DNA of 64,000 nucleotides from Drosophila miranda. Its lineage: Eukaryota > Arthropoda > Insecta > Diptera > Drosophilidae. The notes beneath the pieces were generated by a model. The model was not told where the DNA came from. It saw only the letters and a list, made by a program, of their open reading frames with translations, and searched no databases. The stretch is from assembly GCF_003369915.1 (NCBI RefSeq), contig NW_022881614.1, positions 17,462,336 through 17,526,335 of the forward strand, read 5' to 3'. The position numbers and the translations under genes are program-made. Position 1 is the stretch's first letter. The number at the start of each line of letters is the position of its first letter. Positions 44,482-56,294 of the stretch are shown piece after piece.

Positions 44482-47365
44482 TGTGGAGATAATGTTTTTT
44501 ATCCCCAATCGGCCGACTAATTATTTCGAATTAAATAAAACTCGGCGCAGAAATAAAATTACGATATGTTCTTTAATGCGTGACATCCAAATTGCAAGTG
44601 TGGCTTGCCTGCCCTTTACATTGCCGCTCCGATCGATAAGCGCAGCTTCGCTCGGCCGACGTCGGTAGGCAGACGCAAAGCGGAGATAGCGAAGAGCGAG
44701 CTGGCAGAGAGCGTTTAGCAGGGCAAGCAAGCGCAAAGCTTTAACAAACAAATGAGTGACATAGACATAAGTAACAAACAAAATAAGCGGCTGAGGGCCA
44801 AGAATTAGGTGCTATTTGGCAAGCAGCTAATCAGCTGGGTTCTGCTCCGAACATTCACCCCCCGTTGGAAGGCAAAGGCTTTCAACAGATCCATCCTGAA
44901 GGGGCAGAACCGCTATTTTTCCAACGGGCCTCTTGAAGATGCTTGCTTGGGCGCAGCTGGCGGCTACGCTGGGATGATCGTCGAACGCAGCAATCGGCGC
45001 TTCTTTACGAAGGCGGCTTGTCGTGATTACGTCTTGATCATCGGGAACCTCTGTAATTGCATAGAATGGCAGGAAATTTGGCAATGTAGAAATTGTTGAA
45101 AGTTGAATTTCATTTAGCGTGGATATGTAGGTTTTTAATATATGGAAAAGTTCGCGCTGCAGTTCCTCGATTCTCCGATCGCAGTTTTTCCACTTGCACC
45201 TGGCACTCGAGCAGCGTCTTCCTGCATTGCTGCTCTAAGTTTTGGTACTCCAGCGTTGTGGGTCGAAAATCGTCAATAGAGATGCACGAGGAATTTTCAA
45301 AAGCGGCTAAAGCTGCACGCTTATTCTCCGAGCTATCAATGCTTCCTGATACCTGATATCCAACCAAGTTTTGTCTCCTGCAATGTTGGCAATTGGGCTG
45401 ATAGTCGAATCTGTCCGACGCACATTAAATCGAAGAACAAACCAGAACCTATTAACAGATCGATACGTTGGGGCTTGGAAAAATTAGGATCAGCTAGTTT
45501 TAGATTATTCGGCATTGGCCAATCCTTTGCGTCTACGCCGAAGTTAGGCTGCATTTCCGTAATTGAGTTGGTGACAATTGCAGCGAAGGAAGCTCGATAG
45601 CTTGCGTCCTGGGATTGTACAACTATATGTACAGACTTGCTCGAAGGTAGAATGGAATCTCCGATTCCAGAGATGTGAACATAAGACGAGCGATGATCCA
45701 ACTGCAACTGATCAGCAAGTCTAGATGTTACAAAGTTTGCCTGTGATGCAGAATCCAAAATGGCACGACATGGGATAAGTGCTCCATAACGATCTGTTAC
45801 ATGGGGGGCAGTAGGTAGCAACACGTTCTGGCTAGGCTGAGATTTCTGGATCGAGGGGGGAGGGCTAGAACACCCGCTTGCTAGAAGCACAGTCGCGGTC
45901 TCTTGCTGGATCGATTCCTCAGCCGGTGAAGACGAAGATGAAGCACCAGTTCCCGATGGAATGTGGAGTAGCGTGTGATGTTTGGCCTGGCAATGCCTGC
46001 AAAGTCCTGAACTGCACCTCTGCAATTCATGGCCTTTGTTGAGGCAGTTCAAACACAAGCGGCTCTTCTTTGCTTCTTTGTATCGTTCAAACGCAGAGAG
46101 ATTCAGGAATGCCTGACATCTAGATATGTAAAGCACGGAGGAATTGCAATGGTTACATATGGGGTTGGGATGGTCGTTACTGGAGGTGATAAGGGTGACA
46201 GGTTTGTCTTCTCGCACCTGTTGACTAGGACTTGTTGCCATGGCTGATCCCAAATTCTCCAGCATCCGACATCTCGCTTCCAAAAATGAGGCCATGCTTG
46301 ACCACCGAGGCAATCCTGACGTCGGCAAGTTCTCTTCCCATTTCTCCTTTGTTTTGTGGTGCAGTTTCGTGCCTATGATGAAGATCAGCAACCCATCCGA
46401 AATCTCCTGCGGGGTCGCCAAGGTCTGAAGTGCACGCAAGTGCGAATTGATTTTGTCGCTGAGCGCGCGCAAGCCGATAGCTGAGCCCTTCTCCACCCCT
46501 TGCAGCCCGAAAATAGCCTTGACGTGTGCCTGAAAATGTAACAGTTTATTATCGAATCGCAACATTAGCAAATTCAACGCCTTGTCGTAATTCTCCTCAG
46601 AAAGTTCAAAGGAACGAATCGTATCCAGCGCAGCACCATCTAGACATCCCCGAAGATATTGGAATTTTTCGATGATTGGTATACGATGGTCTTTGTGCAC
46701 CATTGTCGAGAACATCGAGTGGAATTCTGGCCAATCCATGTAGTTCCCCCCGAATCGCGGAAGCTGCAACTCGGGCATTCGAGAACGGCCTATACTATTA
46801 TAGGCGAACAACGACGAATTCCCCTCGAGAGTATGCCGAGCCGTTGAATTGGCAACATTTACCGTGCGAGCAGCCATCAACTCCCGCGACAGCCTGGACC
46901 TAACCTTCACATAAACATTCGAAAAGTCCAGTCGGGCATCATGGGCTAACTGCAGGAAATCCAGCCTTTCAAGCCTCGTTTGAGCGGCATCGAAATCCGC
47001 ATTCATTCGCTCGATTTGCTCTAAGCGAGCTTGAAGTTCTGCCTCATCTAACTCGGCAAGCTCTTCCTTGGTGAGAAAGCGATCCATGGCCTTTAGTTGG
47101 CGCGCGATGGACTCGGCCTTGTGCTTGTAGAAATCTACATCACTCGGCATTGCTGCGTTCGCGACATTGGTAGGCTCAGGTGCTGCCATGTTGAGGTTTT
47201 AAAAGAGCCACTAAGCACGACCGAAAAAGACACCCTGTATACGTATAAACGTGGGAACCGAAAGCAAAGGGATTACAGCTAATGCCTTTAGCTGTGCGGC
47301 TGTGCGAGCTGTCCGATTCCGCTTTGTACTTCGCTTGTGTGTATTAGTGATACACCATCATCCCG
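44482..47365 (-). mobile_element. BEL/Pao-type LTR retrotransposon remnant
   Basis: The minus strand carries a gag-protease frame, then, after a large internal deletion, a short 3' coding piece (44827-45084, with ITEVPDDQDV and CLPTGGECS, like the end of BEL pol) and a putative 3' LTR of about 340 bp (44482-44821, TG...CA). RT, RNase H and integrase are missing, and no 5' LTR is found at the right edge, where it meets an inverted gypsy fragment. Exact right boundary uncertain. Confidence 0.75.
45336..47189 (-). CDS. BEL/Pao gag-protease polyprotein fragment (617 aa)
   Basis: An intact frame of the BEL type: an N-terminal helical part with ELDEAELQARLEQIERMN, then a DUF1759-like capsid region (LPRFGGNYMDWPEFHSMFST, KFQYLRGCLDGAALDTI), a CCHC knuckle (CLNCLNKGHELQRC with a second Cys/His cluster CRHCQAKHH), and a DUF1758-like aspartic protease (CRAILDSASQANFVTSRLA). 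It stops at 45336, shortly after GLFFDLMCVGQIRL, where pol would follow in a complete element. It supplies capsid and processing functions in active relatives; here pol is gone. Confidence 0.85.
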   Translation of the reverse strand: MAAPEPTNVANAAMPSDVDFYKHKAESIARQLKAMDRFLTKEELAELDEAELQARLEQIERMNADFDAAQTRLERLDFLQLAHDARLDFSNVYVKVRSRLSRELMAARTVNVANSTARHTLEGNSSLFAYNSIGRSRMPELQLPRFGGNYMDWPEFHSMFSTMVHKDHRIPIIEKFQYLRGCLDGAALDTIRSFELSEENYDKALNLLMLRFDNKLLHFQAHVKAIFGLQGVEKGSAIGLRALSDKINSHLRALQTLATPQEISDGLLIFIIGTKLHHKTKEKWEENLPTSGLPRWSSMASFLEARCRMLENLGSAMATSPSQQVREDKPVTLITSSNDHPNPICNHCNSSVLYISRCQAFLNLSAFERYKEAKKSRLCLNCLNKGHELQRCSSGLCRHCQAKHHTLLHIPSGTGASSSSSPAEESIQQETATVLLASGCSSPPPSIQKSQPSQNVLLPTAPHVTDRYGALIPCRAILDSASQANFVTSRLADQLQLDHRSSYVHISGIGDSILPSSKSVHIVVQSQDASYRASFAAIVTNSITEMQPNFGVDAKDWPMPNNLKLADPNFSKPQRIDLLIGSGLFFDLMCVGQIRLSAQLPTLQETKLGWISGIRKH

Positions 47366-48485
47366 CAGTTCGTCTAAGGAATAAACCCGTAAGCCGTAGA
47401 CGAAACTCGCTATCTCATCTGTGAGTGCCTTTTTGACGATTTTTACCATCTCCTTTTCAGGTGGTGGCATCTCCAACCTCGACGCGAGCTTTCTCATGAC
47501 ATGGAAAAAGTCTTCCACACTCTCGTTTGACCGCTGCATTCTTTCTCGCAGTTCTCTCTCGCCCCTTAGTTCCTGCCAAACACCCCCGCCATGATCACGG
47601 ATGTACTGCCAGTACCATTCCCGCGCGTTTCCTGTAACCAGGTGATGAAATCCGTTTAGAACTGCATCCCACGGACAGCGGCATTGGGCTTGTAGGAATT
47701 CAATTCGGAACACAAAATCCTCGACTGTCATTTTGTTGCTGTCTCCGTCGAACGTCACGTCCCATTTTTCGACTCGGCCCCACCGTGGCCAAGGTCTATA
47801 ACCCGGGGGATTTGGATGCGGTTCTTCTCGAGGAATCCCACCAGCTCTCCTACCCTCGCCACGACCCTGACCCGAGTGTCTGAGTGCTATCGGGTTTCGC
47901 CAATTTCGCGCTTAATGCCCACCCCGTTGATGCTGCTCACTGGATGCGGTCGGTCCTACTCCTGAAGACGGTTCCGGACCAATACCACCTCGCCCCGAGC
48001 GGTTTTGGTGGCGGAATCGGCGCATCAGTCGTGCTAGACGGCTTCCTTTTCGGGATTGCTCCTCGATACTCCTGCTCGTGGTGAACGTCCTCCCGCTGCG
48101 GTTCCTTCTGCTGCTGCAGCTGTCTAACCGGCTGGAGTACCTCGTTGAGTTGGTGCATCATCTCGATAAACCCCTTACGCAACTCCTCCTGCAACACCCG
48201 ACTAATCGAGTCAGTGTTCGCTGCCCTGTGTGTCGCATGAGCCTGAGCCAACGATACGTTGACTTCTGATGCCAGTTCGGAAGCAAGCGTGGGGGTAGGA
48301 TCGGACATTGGCCATTCTTCTGACCTGGCCTGGACCGGTGTTCTTGGCAACCCACCCACAGCTCCAAGTTCCTCCCGATCTTGATCAAACATCGCCCCTG
48401 ACATTTCTCCTATCTGGTCCACTGTTTTGTTTACGCGTGATCGCGTATGATACTGTCGACTACCCCCTTCTTGTGGCATCTGCAC
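47366..48485 (-). pseudogene. Inverted gag fragment of the Osvaldo-like gypsy element
   Basis: The minus strand matches 50413-51590: a Gln-rich N-terminus (start 48479) and the capsid segment NAREWYWQYIRDHGGGVWQE, then SVEDFFHVMRKLASRLEMP. It has a deletion of about 45 bp after WQELRG relative to the plus copy, but keeps the frame through KALTDEIASFVYGLRVYSLD, where the plus copy is shifted. 47288-47365 does not match and belongs to neither clearly. Confidence 0.8.
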
Positions 48486-49293
48486 CGAGCAACACCAATA
48501 TTACAAAAAAAAAAAGGGAAACTCCTAAACTAAGATAATATATATAAATTAAGAAATAAATACCCAAAGAAATAACTAGTAAGAATAAATAACACCACGC
48601 TTCGGACCAATAAATACTCCGATAAATAAATAAATAAATACCGATATAAATATTGCGCCAACCAGCGCCGTTAACGAGATATATGCAATTAAATATTTGA
48701 ATAAATAAATAATAACATACATGTATATTCGATCGCCACCTAAGACACTCAAACTTCAAACACATTCAACACAACACAAAACCTAACAACAAAAATTCCT
48801 AACAGTTCTTCTTCTTCTTACAAGATTCATTAAGAGGGGGACACGTGACTAGCCGGGACCAGTAACCGCTCCAGTTTCTGCGCTCCACTTGACAGTCGCC
48901 CTACGGATATCCTACAATTACGAACACCACCTTTGTGTGGCCTGTCATCTACTCTAGTCATCGCTCTAAGCGATGGCCGATAAACGAGAAGCCTCACGGT
49001 GCATGAGCTCACTTTGCTTGTGATTTGTTCCTGTCATCCATCATACCGATCTGCCATGACAACAGATGCATCGCGGGTTGTCTTTACGACTCCCGGGCCA
49101 CCACCTCTCGGCAGACAGACAACAGGTTCAAAAACACGAAAGCGGCTTTGTTTTAAACAAGAAGGTGCGAAACTACAATGAACATTTACATTACATCACA
49201 TCACATGACTTACTCTAACTTATTCCAATATCACATTCCATCACAGATTTATTCGATATCACAGTCCACCAGGAAATGTGTCCGTCGCAAACT
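48486..49293 (-). other. Leader/LTR-like sequence 5' of the inverted gag fragment
   Basis: Non-coding, with an A-run at 48506-48516, TA-rich and AAATAAATAAAT stretches (48540-48720), then a mixed-composition region to 49293. It shares only the first 35 bp or so upstream of gag with the plus copy, which is cut by Helitron 3. An LTR is likely inside but I could not place its ends. Confidence 0.4.
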
Positions 49294-50381
49294 CCCGATA
49301 CTCAAAATGAGTATTGGGGTATATTAGATTTGTGGTAAAAGTGGATGTGTGTAACGTCCAGAAGGAATCGTTTCCGACCCCATAAAGTATATATATTCTT
49401 GATCAGCATCAATAGCCGAGTCGATTGAGCCATGTCTGTCTGTCCGTCCGTCCGTCTGTCCGTCCGTCTGTCCGTCCCCTTCAGCGCCTAGTGCTCAAAG
49501 ACTATAAGAGCTAGAGCAACGATGTTTTGGATCCAGACTTCTGTGATATGTCACTGCTACAAAAATATTTCAAAACTTCGCCCCGCCCACTTCCGCCCCC
49601 ACAAAGGACGAAAATCTGTGGCATCCACATTTTTAAAGATACGCAGAATCGTAGAGGATGACTATATGTTCTAGAGTGTAAAATCTCAACCAGATCGTAT
49701 AATTATTATAGCCAGAATCAAGAAAACAATTTCATTCTTTCTCGCTCTGTCTCTCTCTAACACACAGGTTTCATGGTCTGTTTTGCCAATTGCAAAATAT
49801 GAGTTCAAGGATCTCAGAACCTATAAGAGCCATAGCAACCAAATTTGGTATCCACACTCCTGTGATATCGGACCTTGACCGTTTCGTGTCCAAATTGCGC
49901 CACACCCCCTTCCGCCCCCGCAAAGGACGAAAATCTGGGGCATCCACAAATCTCAGAGACTATTAAGGCTAGAGTAACCAAATTTGGTATCCGCACTTCT
50001 GTTAGATCTCACTATAAAACTTATATCTCAGGATTTCGCCCCACCCCCTTCCGCCCCCACAAAGGACGAAAATCTGTTGCATCCACAATATTGCAGATTC
50101 GAGAAAACTAAAAACGCAGAATCATAGATAATGACCATATCTATCAGATTGCTGAATCTGGATCAGATCGGATCATTTTTATAGCCAAAAGGAACAAATC
50201 AATTTGCACTGGCTACGCAGCGCCCGACGTCACGCTCAGACTGATTTTCTGTCTCTCGCACGCACTCTTTGTCGTGTCGTTTAATATTAGCGGCGTCTGC
50301 CGGAGGAGAGCCATACTGACTTAGTATCGGGTACAACTGTAGAGTTGCGGTCTCCGCAGCAACTCACAACGTTCCCCCTCG
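49294..50381 (+). mobile_element. DINE-1/ISY-like Helitron 3
   Basis: Complete-looking: 5' CCCGATACTC palindrome, GTCY microsatellite (about 49437-49477), three related internal blocks with ACCAAATTTGGTATCC, GA-rich tracts, 3' hairpin and CCCCCTCG end. It lies between the two inverted gag copies. Confidence 0.75.
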
Positions 50382-50412
50382 TTTTTTGTAATATTGGTGT
50401 TGCTCGGTGCAG

Positions 50413-51960
50413 ATGCCACAAGAAGGGGGTAGTCGACAGTATCATACGCGATCACGCGTAAACCAAACAGTGGACCAGATAGGAGAAGTGTCAGGGGCGA
50501 TGTTTGATCAAGATCGGGAGGAACTTGGAGCTGCGGGTGGGTTGCCAAGAAGCCCGGCCCAGGCCAGGTCAGAAGAATGGCCAATGTCCGATCCTACACC
50601 CACGCTTGCTTCCGAACTGGCATCAGCAGTCAACGTATCGTTGGCCCAGGCTCATGCGACACACAGCGCAGCGAACACTGACTCGATTAGTCGGGTGTTG
50701 CAAGAGGAGTTGCGTAAGGGGTTTATCGAGATTATGCACCAACTCAACGTGGTACTCCAGCCGGTTAGACAGCTGCAGCAGCAGAAGGAACCGCAGCGGG
50801 AGGAGGTTCACCATGAGCAGGAGTATCGAGGAGCAATCCCGAAAAGGAAGCCGTCGAGCACGACTGATGCGCCGATTCCGCCACCAAAAACATTTTTGGC
50901 TCGCTCGGGGCGAGGTGGTATTGGTCCGGAACTGTCTTCAGGAGTAGGACCGTCCGCATCCAGTGAGCAGCATCAACGGGGTGGGCATCAAGCGCGAAAT
51001 TGGCGAAACCCGATAGCACTCAGACACTCGGGTCAGGGTCGCGGCGAGGGTAGGAGAGCTGGTGGGATTCCTCGAGAAGATCCGCATCCAAATCCCCCGG
51101 GTTATAGACCTTGGCCACGGTGGGGCCGAGTCGAAAAATGGGACGTGACGTTCGACGGAGACAGCAACAAAATGACAGTCGAGGATTTTGTGTTCCGAAT
51201 TTAATTCCTACAAGCCTAATGCCGCTGTCCGTGGGATGAAGTTCTAAAGGGATTTCATCACCTGGTTACAGGAAACGCGCGGGAATGGTACTGGCAGTAC
51301 ATCCGTTATCATGGCGGTGGTGTTTGGCAGGAACTAAGGGGCGACTTGATTGCTCGTTTCCGAGGCACGGCGTCCGAGTTTGACCGCATGAGAGAACTGC
51401 GAGAAAGAATGCAGCGGTCAAACGAGAGTGTGGAAGACTTTTTTCATGTCATGAGAAAGCTCGCGTCGAGGTTGGAGATGCCACCACCTGAAAAGGAGAT
51501 GGTAAAAATCGTCAAAAGGCACTCACAGATGAGATAGCGAGTTTCGTCTACGGCTTACGGGTTTATTCCTTAGACGAACTGCGGGATGAGTGCGTGGAAA
51601 TAGAGGCACATCTGAGGAGGATGGCTCGATCTTCGTGGCGAGGAGCACCCAAAGCCACAAACTATGGTCGCGGGGCGAATGCGAACGTCAGCGAGGTCGC
51701 GCAGGTTCGGTCGATTAGCGATGAAGAGGCAGAGGTCATTGAGGAAGCGCAAGTGACACAGCGTGTTCCACAGAAGTTGATTTGCTGGAACTGCGGGCAG
51801 ACCGATCATGGCATCGGAGAGGCGAATTTTCTGCTACCGGTGTGGAAAGCCCGATGCATATTGTCCAACCTGTCCGAATTGCGCGGGAAACGTGAAGAGG
51901 GCTCCAAGCATGCGAATCACGCTCACAGAATGGGCCTGCGCAGAGAAAGTAGAAGAAAAT
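50413..51960 (+). pseudogene. Gypsy gag (capsid and zinc knuckle), frameshifted
   Basis: The N-terminal 265 residues are open to a TAA at about 51202, in the capsid start (MTVEDFVFRI). The capsid continues at 51229-51535 with NAREWYWQYIR and SVEDFFHVMRKLASRL. A one-base loss in an A run near 51515 (compare the inverted copy) shifts the frame. The nucleocapsid part at about 51780-51890 has CWNCGQTDHG and, in the next frame, CYRCGKPDAYCPTCPNC, so another shift separates the knuckles. Confidence 0.75.
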
Positions 51961-52215
51961 AAAAATGAATTAGATAGACGTAATTTGCATGCTAGGTTAA
52001 GGAACTTATCATATGAAGAGCGCTTAAGAAATTATTTAGAAACCAGAAATAGAATATTTTCTGAACTACGAGTGGATGGTATGCGAGCACTGTCGGTGCG
52101 GGTGAGAAAGGCGAGATCCCGGTTTAAGCAAAGGCGAGCTATGAGGCGGCAGGTGATTGCTTCAGTAAAGCGTTGTTGCAAGAAAGACCCGTGAGTTTTC
52201 GCAGAAATCTCTATA

Positions 52216-53285
52216 ATGGGCGAGTCCGTGCGAGGCCTGTTGGATTCAGGCGCTACACCCAGCATGCTAGGGTGTAATGGTCAGGAATTCCTGGAGAAGC
52301 TGGGCGTGGAGGCTCGTCGATATTATTCTATAGTGAAGGTAGCGAATGGGGAAGATCGCGCAATCGTTGGCCGAGTAGAATTACCGGTGAAATACAAGGG
52401 AGAGGTAAAAAGATTAACGTTTTTCGTATGCCCTTTCTTGGAACAGGAAATTTACTTGGGGTAGACTTTTGGCGGGTATTCTCATTGGCTCCTGAGGTGA
52501 TGGTTGAAGGTCCAGTAGGGGCATCTCACAGATTAGTGGAAGAAGTGCTGGCTGATCAAGTCGCTCACTATGTGGAAGGCCCGGAGAAGGAGATAGTGCA
52601 GGTAGAAGGGGAGTTGTCAGAAGAGCAAAGGGCAGCCTTGGATCAGGTGAAGGCAGAGTTTCTGACTTTCGAAGCCGTAGGCCTGGGGAGGACGTCGAGA
52701 GAGACTCACAAAATTCAGTTGGTGGAGAAGGCCGAGCCTGTGAAGGATCGACATTACCCGCTGTCGCCAGCGATGCAGGAAGTGGTGTGTGGTGAGGTGG
52801 ACAAAATGTTGTCTTTGGGAGTCATCGAGTACAGTGATAGTCCGTGGAGCAACCGTACCACCGTGGTGCGAAGGCCGGGCAAAAATCGTTTCTGTCTCGA
52901 TGCCCGAAAGCTCAACAAAGTAACCATCAAGGACGCTTACCCACTTCCTAGCATCGAGGGGATTTTGTCGCGTCTCGATCAGACGATATATATCTCCAGC
53001 GTCGAGTTAAAATTCGCTTTTTGGCAAATCAAGCTGGACGAGCAGAGTCGACCATATACGGCGTTCACGGTGCCGGCACGGCCTCTGTACCAGTTCCGTA
53101 TGATGCCCTTTGGCCTCTGCAACGCCGCACAACGCCTATGTAGACTGGTCGATAAGGTGATTCCGGTTGAGATGCGTTCAGACGTCTATGCGTATCTCGA
53201 CGACTTGCTGATTATAGCTGAGGACTTCCAAACGCACGTGAAGATTCTGCGACAGGTTGCCGAGCGTCTACGAGAAGCAAATTAA
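52216..53285 (+). pseudogene. Gypsy protease and reverse transcriptase, first part
   Basis: Protease with GLLDSGATPSMLG (52216-52464). An overlapping frame (52428-53285) has the pol linker and RT: NRTTVVRRPGKNRFCLDARK, DAYPLPSI, FRMMPFGLCNAAQ and the palm YAYLDDLLI. Motif A reads SSVELKFAFWQI, with Glu where the catalytic Asp normally stands (usually D-L-K). The frame stops at 53283 through what looks like a one-base loss in a T run. Confidence 0.85.
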
Positions 53286-54178
53286 CGATAGGGCTGAGCA
53301 AATCTAATTTTTGCTATAAAAACATTAAATATCTGGGATTTATAGTGGGAGGAGGAGCGCTGAAGATGGATCCGGATCGTGTGTCGGCCATTTTGCGCAT
53401 TCCCGAGCCGCGATCTGTTCGAGAATTGCGTAGTTTCCTGGGAACTGCGGGCTGGTACCGGCGCTTTATGAAAAACTATGCTGAAATCGCCGGTCCGCTC
53501 ACAGACGCCCTGAAAAAGTCGGGAAATGGAATGTTTAAATTGACGGAGGAGGCAAAACGAGCCATGGGGGAGCTAAAAGCTGCACTCACCTCGGCACCAG
53601 TCCTGGTACACGCGGATTTCAAGCGGCACTTCTACATACAGTGCGACGCCTCACATTATGAGGTAGGAGCCGTACTCTTCCAACGGGATGACGAGCAGAA
53701 CGAGAGGCCCATAGCGTTTTTCTCTGCCAAACTGAATTTCCACCAAAAAAACTACTCGGTGACAGAGAAGGAGTGTTTGGCAGCCCTCATGGTTATCCTT
53801 AAGTTCCGTCCGTACGTAGAGCTTATGCCGTTTACAGTCATAACTGACCACGCCAGTCTCAAATGGCTCATGACCATGAAGAACCTGGATGGTCGCTTAG
53901 CTCGTTGGTCCCTTCAACTGCAGGCCTTCGATTTCGGCATAGAACACCGGAAATGAGCGGACAATGTAGTGGCAGATACATTGTCGCGCAGTATTGAAGA
54001 GCTGGAAGAGGATCCGAGTAGTATCCTGGGTTTTGAAACGGTGGAGTTTGAATCTGGAGAATATCAGGAATTAAGGAAGGAAATAACAGAGAACCAAGAC
54101 CGCTTACCTGATCTCCAGATTGTTGACGGCATGATATTCAAGCGCATGCGCTTTGAACGATTGGATGATCAACTGTAG
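53286..54178 (+). pseudogene. Gypsy RT thumb and RNase H
   Basis: SVRELRSFLGTAGWYRRFMK, then RNase H with YIQCDASHYEVGAVLFQRD, KNYSVTEKECLAALMVI and ITDHASLKWLM. In-frame stops: TGA at about 53954 in the HRK.ADNVVADTLSR motif and TAG near 54176. Confidence 0.85.
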
Positions 54179-54193
54179 GGCGCCGTCTGGAAA

Positions 54194-55237
54194 TTGTGGG
54201 TTCCGAGTTCGCTGACGGCCGCGTTGATAGACAAAGCACATTCGGAAGTGAAGACAGCGCACGGAGGAATCGCGAAAACCTTGCACTTATTGCGTAGGCA
54301 GTTTTACTGGCCGAACATGGCGATAGAGGTGCGGAGCTGCACCGTGTGCAAGGAGTCGAAGGGGCCGAATTATCGGATGCAGGTCGGGATGGGGCAAGAA
54401 GTGGTCACTGAGCGCCCGTTCCAAAAACTTTATATTGATTTTTTTGGCAAATATCCGCGGTCAAAGAACGGTCAGGCGTGGATATTTATTGTAGTTGACC
54501 AGTTCTCTAAGCTCACATTCCTAAAAACCATGACCAAGGCCACAGCAAAGGAAGTTGTGAGATTCCTCGTTCACGAGGTGTTTTACAAGTTTGGAGTGCC
54601 GGAGATGATTCACTCGGACAATGGGGCTCAGTTCGTCTCGAAAACTTTTAAGGAGATAACCGATGCATTCGGAGTCACTCATATGAGGACGCCAGTGTAT
54701 TCTCCGCAGAGTAACGCAGCCGAACGCGTGAATCGCACAGTACTCAGCGCGATTCGGGCGTATCTGGAAGACGATCACCGGGACTGGGATGTGCATCTGC
54801 CGAAGATAGAACTGGCTATTAGGAACTCGGTTCACGAGGAGACAGGCGTAACACCGTTCTTTGCAGTCTTCAGGCAGCAAATGTATTTGCATGGGTCATG
54901 CTACAAGCTGGCAAAGCGACTGCGGTCAATCGGCGAGCATGACATATCGCTGCTGGAGGGTCAGGACAAGCGACAACTCATCCAAGAGAGGATTCGCGCT
55001 AGTTTACATCAGGCATACGAGCGTAGTAGGGTAAGGTACAACCAGCGAACCAGCCGGGACAAGAGGTATTCCGCCGAAATTTTGTACTTAGTGACTTCGG
55101 AAAAGGCTTTAATGCCAGGTTCGCGCAAATTCATCCGATGCCGGGTAGTGAAGCCAGTAGGAGAGAACGCGTATGCTCTGGAGGACCTTAACGGCCGTCC
55201 CATAGGAGTGTACCACGCCAAAGACCTGAGAATGTAG
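54194..55237 (+). pseudogene. Gypsy integrase
   Basis: An open stretch of 347 codons, really the C-terminal part of pol. HHCC zinc domain (HSEVKTAHGG, then CTVCKES), catalytic core DDE with LYIDFFGKYP, IHSDNGAQF and SPQSNAAERVNRT (the Glu of DDE), and the C-terminal GPY/F-like module KPVGENAYALEDL. It would integrate the element cDNA. The domain itself looks intact although upstream pol is broken. Confidence 0.87.
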
Positions 55238-55341
55238 TGAGGTGTGGGTGTGGCCTACGTTGGGCGCGGCAGAAGAATGGAGGGCACGGAGTGCCCACGC
55301 GTATGTTGTCCCTCCTGGGACTGACGACATACTCGTGGTGG

Positions 55342-55458
55342 TGTTCCAGTCCCACCTGAACGATAGGTGGCCAGGGCTGAGGGCGACGCGCCATCTAGCG
55401 GAAGTCCAGGGAGGCTCGATGGTGTATGTGGACATCGGGGGGAGCAGGAGCCGTACTG
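55342..55458 (+). repeat. Truncated 3' LTR of the Osvaldo-like element
   Basis: Matches the first 117 bp of the LTR at 60354 and 63814. It is broken at CCGTACTGGGG and joined to the Nup133 3' flank. Confidence 0.8.
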
Positions 55459-55735
55459 GGGTGTCCCTAAAAATTCATTGTACTAGCTACGAACGGACTC
55501 AACTTCACCGTCATGCTATCGGTCATGGACCACGACAGCGCCGTCACTATTTAGTCACTATCAATTTGAGAAAATTTCTTTATTCATTACAGTTTGGAAA
55601 ACAGTTACTGTTTTAATTTTAAATTAGCTAAATAGGGTATAAAAATGCACATACTCCAGATTATAAGCAACAAGTCTTCAAATGACAGCAACATTGCGAC
55701 TAATTTTATGTTGAACTTTTTTGTTTAAACCTTGT
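55459..55735 (+). other. Nup133 3' flank, second copy (gene body missing)
   Basis: Matches 19660-19930 with few substitutions. None of the Nup133 exons precede it; the LTR break is directly upstream. Confidence 0.8.
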
Positions 55736-56030
55736 TTTATGTGGGCAGAGCTGAGGGTTTTAGTTAGTTAGCATTATTTTTATTATTTTCTGACCTGAGG
55801 GTTTTAGTTAGTTAGCATTATTTTTATTATTTTCTGACCTTTTTCGCTAAAACCTTTTTTTAGAGAAAATCCAATTAAAGCAAGTGTTTAAAATAAGCCA
55901 GTCAAGAAGAACATTGATTCAGTAATCGGATTAAATTATGTGGGCACAGCTGAGGGTTCTATCTAGCTCGTAATATCCAACCAAATATCAAAAACGAAGA
56001 ATATGGAACTTGAATACAAATTATTCGTCA
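55736..56030 (+). repeat. Upstream repeat before CG4266 copy 3
   Basis: Lacks the MITE and about 85 bp of the first unit present in copy 1. It contains a 53-bp exact tandem duplication (GAGGGTTTTAGTTAGTTAGC at about 55751 and again about 53 bp later). The second unit is as at 20566-20710. Confidence 0.75.
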
Positions 56031-56126
56031 GTATATTCCTGTATATTTGTAAAGTTCTGTCGTATATTTCGGTATGTTTCTGAGTGTCAGACAGCATATC
56101 TGACCGATAAATCCGCGGTCACACTA
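56027..56126 (+). promoter_or_regulatory. Core promoter of CG4266 copy 3
   Basis: Same layout as copy 1: a motif 6-like GTCAGTATATTC at about 56027-56038 and motif 1 CGGTCACACTA at 56116-56126. Confidence 0.6.
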
Positions 56127-56294
56127 ATCCCTACGGGCAGCCATTTTTTTCACGCTTTGTGTAAAAATTTGTGGAAAAAGTAGAAAAGTTTAAAAAATAA
56201 AGTAAAAAGGGCTGTAAAAGTTTTCTGATACTTGTAAAAGTATGCAATATTGAAATTTGTGAGTGTTCGAAGTGCGTGAAACCAACAATTGAAC

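Larger units (their letters stand above)
50382..55458 (+). mobile_element. Osvaldo/Ulysses-like gypsy (Metaviridae) element, 5' truncated
   Basis: gag, protease, RT, RNase H, integrase and a 117-bp stub of the 3' LTR (55342-55458, starting TGTTCCAGTCCC). The left end is cut by Helitron 3. The right end breaks inside the LTR and continues as the 3' flank of Nup133. A longer LTR of the same family is at 60354 and 63814. Several stops and frameshifts are present. The family name is a guess from domain type; there is no env. Confidence 0.8.
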
